Shown here in pieces: positions 16,063 through 18,254 of a stretch of DNA of 18,254 bases. The notes below the pieces were generated by a model that was given only the letters and a program-made list of their open reading frames with translations, did no database searches and was not told where the DNA came from. The position numbers were made by a program, and so were the translations under genes. Origin of the DNA: SKVR01 sp037441525 (GTDB taxonomy: Bacteria > Bacteroidota > Bacteroidia > Bacteroidales > UBA7960). The stretch lies in the NCBI GenBank assembly GCA_037441525.1, contig JBBISA010000068.1, forward strand, positions 1 through 18,254. Reading direction: 5' to 3'. Position 1 is the stretch's first letter, and every line of letters starts with the position of its first letter.

Positions 16063-16117
16063 GGTTAAGGTTAAGATTGAGGTTAAGGTTGATGTTAAGG
16101 TTGATGTTAAGGTTGAT
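16063..16117. repeat. TTAAGG-type simple repeat in the wzt leader
   Basis: Three perfect tandem copies of the 12-base unit GTTAAGGTTGAT occupy 16082-16117 on the plus strand, preceded by the degenerate GGTTAAGGTTAAGATTGAG at 16063-16081. The array ends one base short of the wzt start codon, so it forms the 5' leader of wzt on the minus strand. Confidence 0.8.
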
Positions 16118-16130
16118 TAGTGCTTCTTCT

Positions 16131-16162
16131 TTACCTTTACCTTTGGCTTAACCTTTACCTTA
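16131..16162. repeat. ACCTTTACC-type repeat, inverted to its neighbour
   Basis: The plus strand reads TTACCTTTACCTTTGGCTTA then ACCTTTACCTTA. It is the approximate complement of the array at 16063-16117: CTTAACCTT at 16147-16155 pairs perfectly with AAGGTTAAG at 16067-16075, and the match extends to 12 of 13 bases. The two could form the arms of a hairpin in the wzt leader RNA. Confidence 0.65.
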
Positions 16163-16166
16163 ATTA

Positions 16167-16520
16167 TCATTTGAGTGTTTTAATAATCTTATTCAATTCG
16201 TGTACAATTGAGTTATATGCATCAAGTAGTTTTTCTGTTTTTTCATTTTTAAAATATCCGACTTTGTTTCCGTTTGTTAAATGACTTTGGGTTTCGAAAA
16301 CAGAACCACGGGCAATAATATAAAAGTTTGCTTTGTCTTTTGATGTTTTTCTTCCAAAACCTTCTGCAATATTACCACTAATGCTGTTGGCAGACCGTCT
16401 GATCTGAGATGTGAGTCAGGAGTCTTCTGATTTGGGAAGAGTGAATGTGATATTGAATACTTCCTTTGACAATTCCAGGGATGCTTTCCAAACGGGCATG
16501 TCTATAAAGGAACTATACAT
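16167..16520 (-). pseudogene. Four-helix-bundle (S23-type) gene, broken by TGA
   Basis: Reading the minus strand from ATG 16520 gives a four-helix-bundle protein related to the 23S rRNA intervening-sequence (S23) family. It opens MYSSFIDMPVWKASLELSKE and runs to LPKSEDS; after one TGA (16418-16416, codon 35) the same frame continues LTSQIRRSANSISGNIAEGF, then IIARGSVFETQSHL, ending with TGA at 16167-16169. Intact relatives read LPKSEDYGLTSQIRRS or similar here, so one substitution at the Gly codon explains the stop. Apart from it, the reading frame is uninterrupted for 117 codons, so the lesion looks recent. No ATG, GTG or TTG allows restart soon after it. These small proteins often sit between wzm and wzt in Bacteroidota; their role there is unknown. 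Simple repeats flank it on both sides. A sequencing error is the main alternative. Confidence 0.85.
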
Positions 16521-16552
16521 TGCTAAAATTTATCCGTTAAAATCCACCCCTT

Positions 16553-16594
16553 CTTAACCTTAACCTCAACCTTAGCCTTAGCCTTAACCTTAAA
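16553..16594. repeat. CCTTAACC-type simple repeat at the wzm stop
   Basis: The plus strand reads CTTAACCTTAACCTCAACCT, then TAGCCTTAGCCTTAACCTTAAAC: a degenerate hexamer array. Its first 13 bases (16553-16565) are the perfect complement of GGTTAAGGTTAAG at 16063-16075. The wzm stop codon (16590-16592) lies within the array, and on the coding strand the hexamer supplies extra in-frame TAA and TGA stops. Confidence 0.75.
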
Positions 16595-17426
16595 CAGTAT
16601 CCATAAAATTCTTCTCCGTCCGGTTAAAAACTACCAACCCCAGTAAAAAGATCACCATGGTGAAAACTGCTGAATAGAGCAAATTATTGGGGTTAAATTC
16701 ACCAATGCTAAGGAAGGCATATTTAAAAGTTTCTATGACGCCGGTCATGGGGTTGGATAGGATGATCCAGCGGTATTTTTCGGGTATGGTAGAAATGGGG
16801 TAGATAACCGGGGTGGCATACATCAACAGGTGTACGCCAAAAGTTACTAGGTTCTGCAGGTCGCGGTACTTGGTGGTCATTGCCGAAATAAGCATGCCCA
16901 GTCCAAGTCCCATAAACCCCATGATAAGGATAAGCACAGGCAGCAGCAACAGGGCGGTGTTGGGTTTTATGGCTGCACCGGTGGCAAGGTAATAGAAATA
17001 GAAACCCAAGAACAACCCGAAACCGATGGCAAACTCAATAAGGTTGCTTATAACAATGGATATGGGAGTAACGGCCCTGGGGAAATAGACTTTGCCAAAC
17101 AGGGTGGCATTCTGAGTAAACACCGCAGATGTTTTAGTAAGGCAATTGGCGAAGTAGTTCCATGCGGTGATGCCTGCAAGGTAAAAAACCCCTTTGGGGG
17201 CACCATCGGTACTAATCCCCGCAATATTTCCAAAAACCAGGGTAAACATCACGGTCTGCATCAACGGCTGAATGATAAACCATGCCGGACCGAGAACCGT
17301 TTGCTTATACTTTGCCACAAAATCGCGCCGCACAAATAGCACAAGCAGATCGCGGTAGCGCCATATCTCCTTCAACTTCAGGTCGAATAGAGAGCGGGCA
17401 GGGGTTATGGAATGCTGGAAATGCAT
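16590..17426 (-). CDS. wzm: Polysaccharide ABC exporter permease, Wzm type
   Basis: This 278-residue protein is the membrane subunit of an ABC-2 type exporter. It has the N-terminal amphipathic segment with LKEIWRYRDLLVLFVRRDF and KYKQTVLGPAWFIIQPLMQT at about 18-58, which leads into the first membrane helix and is highly typical of Wzm/TagG permeases. About six membrane segments follow, with the loop containing VYFPRAVTPISIVISNLIEF and the late NPMTGVIETFKYAFL. It forms a dimeric channel that moves lipid-linked polysaccharide to the periplasm with Wzt. The start is ATG at 17426-17424, without a Shine-Dalgarno sequence. Wzt follows after 528 bases that contain the broken four-helix-bundle gene. 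A GC count of a 120-base sample gave about 45%, higher than the glycosyltransferases downstream of wzt. Confidence 0.96.
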   Translation of the reverse strand: MHFQHSITPARSLFDLKLKEIWRYRDLLVLFVRRDFVAKYKQTVLGPAWFIIQPLMQTVMFTLVFGNIAGISTDGAPKGVFYLAGITAWNYFANCLTKTSAVFTQNATLFGKVYFPRAVTPISIVISNLIEFAIGFGLFLGFYFYYLATGAAIKPNTALLLLPVLILIMGFMGLGLGMLISAMTTKYRDLQNLVTFGVHLLMYATPVIYPISTIPEKYRWIILSNPMTGVIETFKYAFLSIGEFNPNNLLYSAVFTMVIFLLGLVVFNRTEKNFMDTV

Positions 17427-17522
17427 GGTTTAGGTTGATGTTGAGTGGGTTGAGATTGATGTTGAGATGGAAATTGGTTGAGATGGAGGTTGAGTATGGC
17501 TCTTGCTTAGGCTAAGCCTTAG
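17427..17522. other. 96-bp spacer with GTTGA repeats upstream of wzm
   Basis: The plus strand carries three copies of GTTGAGAT (17449-17456, 17461-17468 and 17477-17484) and more GGTTGA variants, another simple array like those around wzt. Near the upstream stop lies a small palindrome, CTTAGGCTAAG, overlapping AGGCTAAGCCT, at about 17505-17520. Stem arms are only five bases with a one-base centre and no T-run follows on the minus strand, so a terminator is not supported. No promoter pattern is visible. Confidence 0.55.
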
Positions 17523-18254
17523 TTAGCCAATAATTTCCCAGTATCCGCCCTTGGCTGGGCCAATACGTTTTAATAATCCAGCATCCCTTAATTTTTTAAT
17601 ATTTGTTTCTGCCTTTCGTACAGAAATTCCAACAAATTCAGCTAACTTAACTGCTGATATCCGGGGATCGTCCACAATAAGTTTCAGGATTTTCTGCTGA
17701 TTGCTTGTTAAATGTTCACCGACCTTTTCACCGACCTTTTCACCGACCTTTTCACCGACCTTTTCACCGACCTTTTTATTTTTATCTGCAGAGAAAACAG
17801 TAACCAAAAAGCCGTCGGAAATATTTTTGAATTCTGGTTTTGGTAACTTATCCTGTGCAAAATAATCAATGATTCTGCGAATTCCTGACCCATACTTCTC
17901 AATAAGCCCAAGGCTTTTACAAAAATCTGCTATTTGTTTATTGCGGGGTGTAGATTTGTAATTATTGGAAAAAAGGTCTTCTACTGTTATACTTTCAGGC
18001 AATCTGCCTGGGTTATAGAACTCGATACGATCATCGAATATCTTAATAACAGAATCTGAAGAAGATTGGTAGTCCCGGTGTATGATCATGTTAATGACAA
18101 TTTCTCTGATAGCTTCAAGCGGGTATTGCCACTTCTGAATATTTTGGGGTTGTGCAGTTATAATTACCTCTTTATTGATGTGCTTTTTCACAAAATCAAT
18201 TACCTGGTCAATCTGGTACAATATATCAGCCTTGGTGCGATCAGTATCTTTAAT
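17523..18254 (-). CDS. AlbA/RecG-like ATP-binding regulator, partial
   Basis: The frame is open to the window edge, so this is the C-terminal part of a larger protein; the leucine codon TTG at 18221 is internal rather than a start. The visible part resembles the GHKL-like ATP-binding domain found C-terminal to AlbA/Schlafen-type DNA-binding domains (COG2865, sometimes named RecG-like helicase). EAIREIVINMIIHRDYQSSS, FDDRIEFYNPGRLPESI and the glycine-rich LGLIEKYGSGIRRII are its motifs. A linker of five VGEK units follows, then a winged-helix domain (NQQKILKLIVDDPRISAVKL and LRDAGLLKRIGPAKGGYWEI). The role is probably transcriptional regulation, but the DNA target is unknown. The expected N-terminal AlbA_2 domain would lie past base 18254. 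Nothing links it functionally to the glycan genes beyond co-orientation. Confidence 0.85.
   Translation of the reverse strand: MKDTDRTKADILYQIDQVIDFVKKHINKEVIITAQPQNIQKWQYPLEAIREIVINMIIHRDYQSSSDSVIKIFDDRIEFYNPGRLPESITVEDLFSNNYKSTPRNKQIADFCKSLGLIEKYGSGIRRIIDYFAQDKLPKPEFKNISDGFLVTVFSADKNKKVGEKVGEKVGEKVGEKVGEHLTSNQQKILKLIVDDPRISAVKLAEFVGISVRKAETNIKKLRDAGLLKRIGPAKGGYWEIIG
17715..17774. repeat. Five perfect 12-bp tandem repeats in a coding region
   Basis: The unit TTCACCGACCTT on the plus strand occurs five times without a mismatch. In the gene on the minus strand it encodes VGEK repeated, within KKVGEKVGEKVGEK and on to VGEHLT. The unit length is a multiple of three, so gain or loss of copies keeps the frame. 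It sits in the linker between the ATP-binding and winged-helix domains. Confidence 0.95.

Noticed and set aside
15326..16068. Several plus-strand ORFs of 78 to 111 codons
   Set aside because: They are shadows of the GC-rich ATPase half of wzt and have no family features.
16416..16418. Selenocysteine or recoded UGA in the four-helix-bundle gene
   Set aside because: Relatives do not carry Cys or Sec here, no SECIS-like element is evident, and TGA serves as a normal stop for several genes in this window (for example at 66-68, 3687-3689 and 12997-12999).
16063..16594. Diversity-generating retroelement, since Avd proteins are four-helix bundles
   Set aside because: No reverse transcriptase, template repeat or variable repeat is visible, and the protein resembles the S23-type group.
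17505..17520. Terminator after the ATP-binding regulator
   Set aside because: Arms are about five bases with a one-base centre and no T-run follows.
17715..17774. CRISPR array
   Set aside because: The 12-bp units abut without spacers and lie in a coding frame.
17708..17911. Shifted-frame ORF with KRSV repeats
   Set aside because: It is the same 12-bp repeat read out of frame inside the ATP-binding regulator.

Overview
This window reads as one long polysaccharide export and assembly locus from a member of the Bacteroidota. It is most likely an O-antigen or other surface-glycan cluster of the ABC-transporter-dependent type. Every supported gene lies on the minus strand, so the locus is transcribed from high to low coordinates. 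The assignment to Bacteroidota is an inference. It rests on the style of the Wzm/Wzt, DUF354 and CapK-like proteins, a four-helix-bundle (S23-type) gene between the transporter genes, the near absence of Shine-Dalgarno sequences, AT-rich coding regions and characteristic intergenic repeats. No rRNA, tRNA, CRISPR array, transposase or replication origin was found.

Layout in transcription order. (1) 18254-17523: the C-terminal part of an AlbA/RecG-like ATP-binding regulator with a perfect five-copy 12-bp repeat in its linker; it is probably unrelated to the glycan genes. (2) 17426-14784: the export module. It consists of the ABC permease Wzm, a four-helix-bundle gene broken by one in-frame TGA, and the ATPase Wzt with a C-terminal substrate-recognition domain. 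GTTGA- and TTAAGG-type simple repeats fill the spacers. (3) 14787-11750: an FkbM methyltransferase coupled to wzt by an ATGA overlap, then a GT2-like and a GT4 glycosyltransferase coupled to each other in the same way. (4) A 256-bp spacer with extragenic repeats. (5) 11493-4866: a GT2, a GT4, a divergent GT-B enzyme, the UDP-GlcNAc 2-epimerase WecB, a GT32-type transferase and a polytopic membrane protein, mostly overlapping or nearly touching. (6) 4757-66: a CapA-like metallophosphatase-fold protein, a GT4, a CapK/PaaK-like adenylate-forming enzyme and a DUF354 protein. The locus appears to continue past base 1.

How the genes may work together (inference). WecB supplies UDP-ManNAc. Six or seven glycosyltransferases build the glycan on a lipid carrier. 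The FkbM methyltransferase may cap or decorate the chain. Wzt, through its C-terminal domain, and Wzm export it across the inner membrane. CapA-like, CapK-like and DUF354 proteins suggest a further non-sugar modification that cannot be assigned from sequence alone. No initiating phosphoglycosyltransferase, Wzx flippase or sugar-nucleotide dehydrogenase lies in the window.

I do not see a clearly new defence or mobile system. The observations most worth a second look are the broken four-helix-bundle gene framed by perfect 13-bp inverted repeats, the sharp composition change inside wzt, the wzt-methyltransferase coupling and the in-frame minisatellite. Several start codons also need correcting, especially that of wecB.
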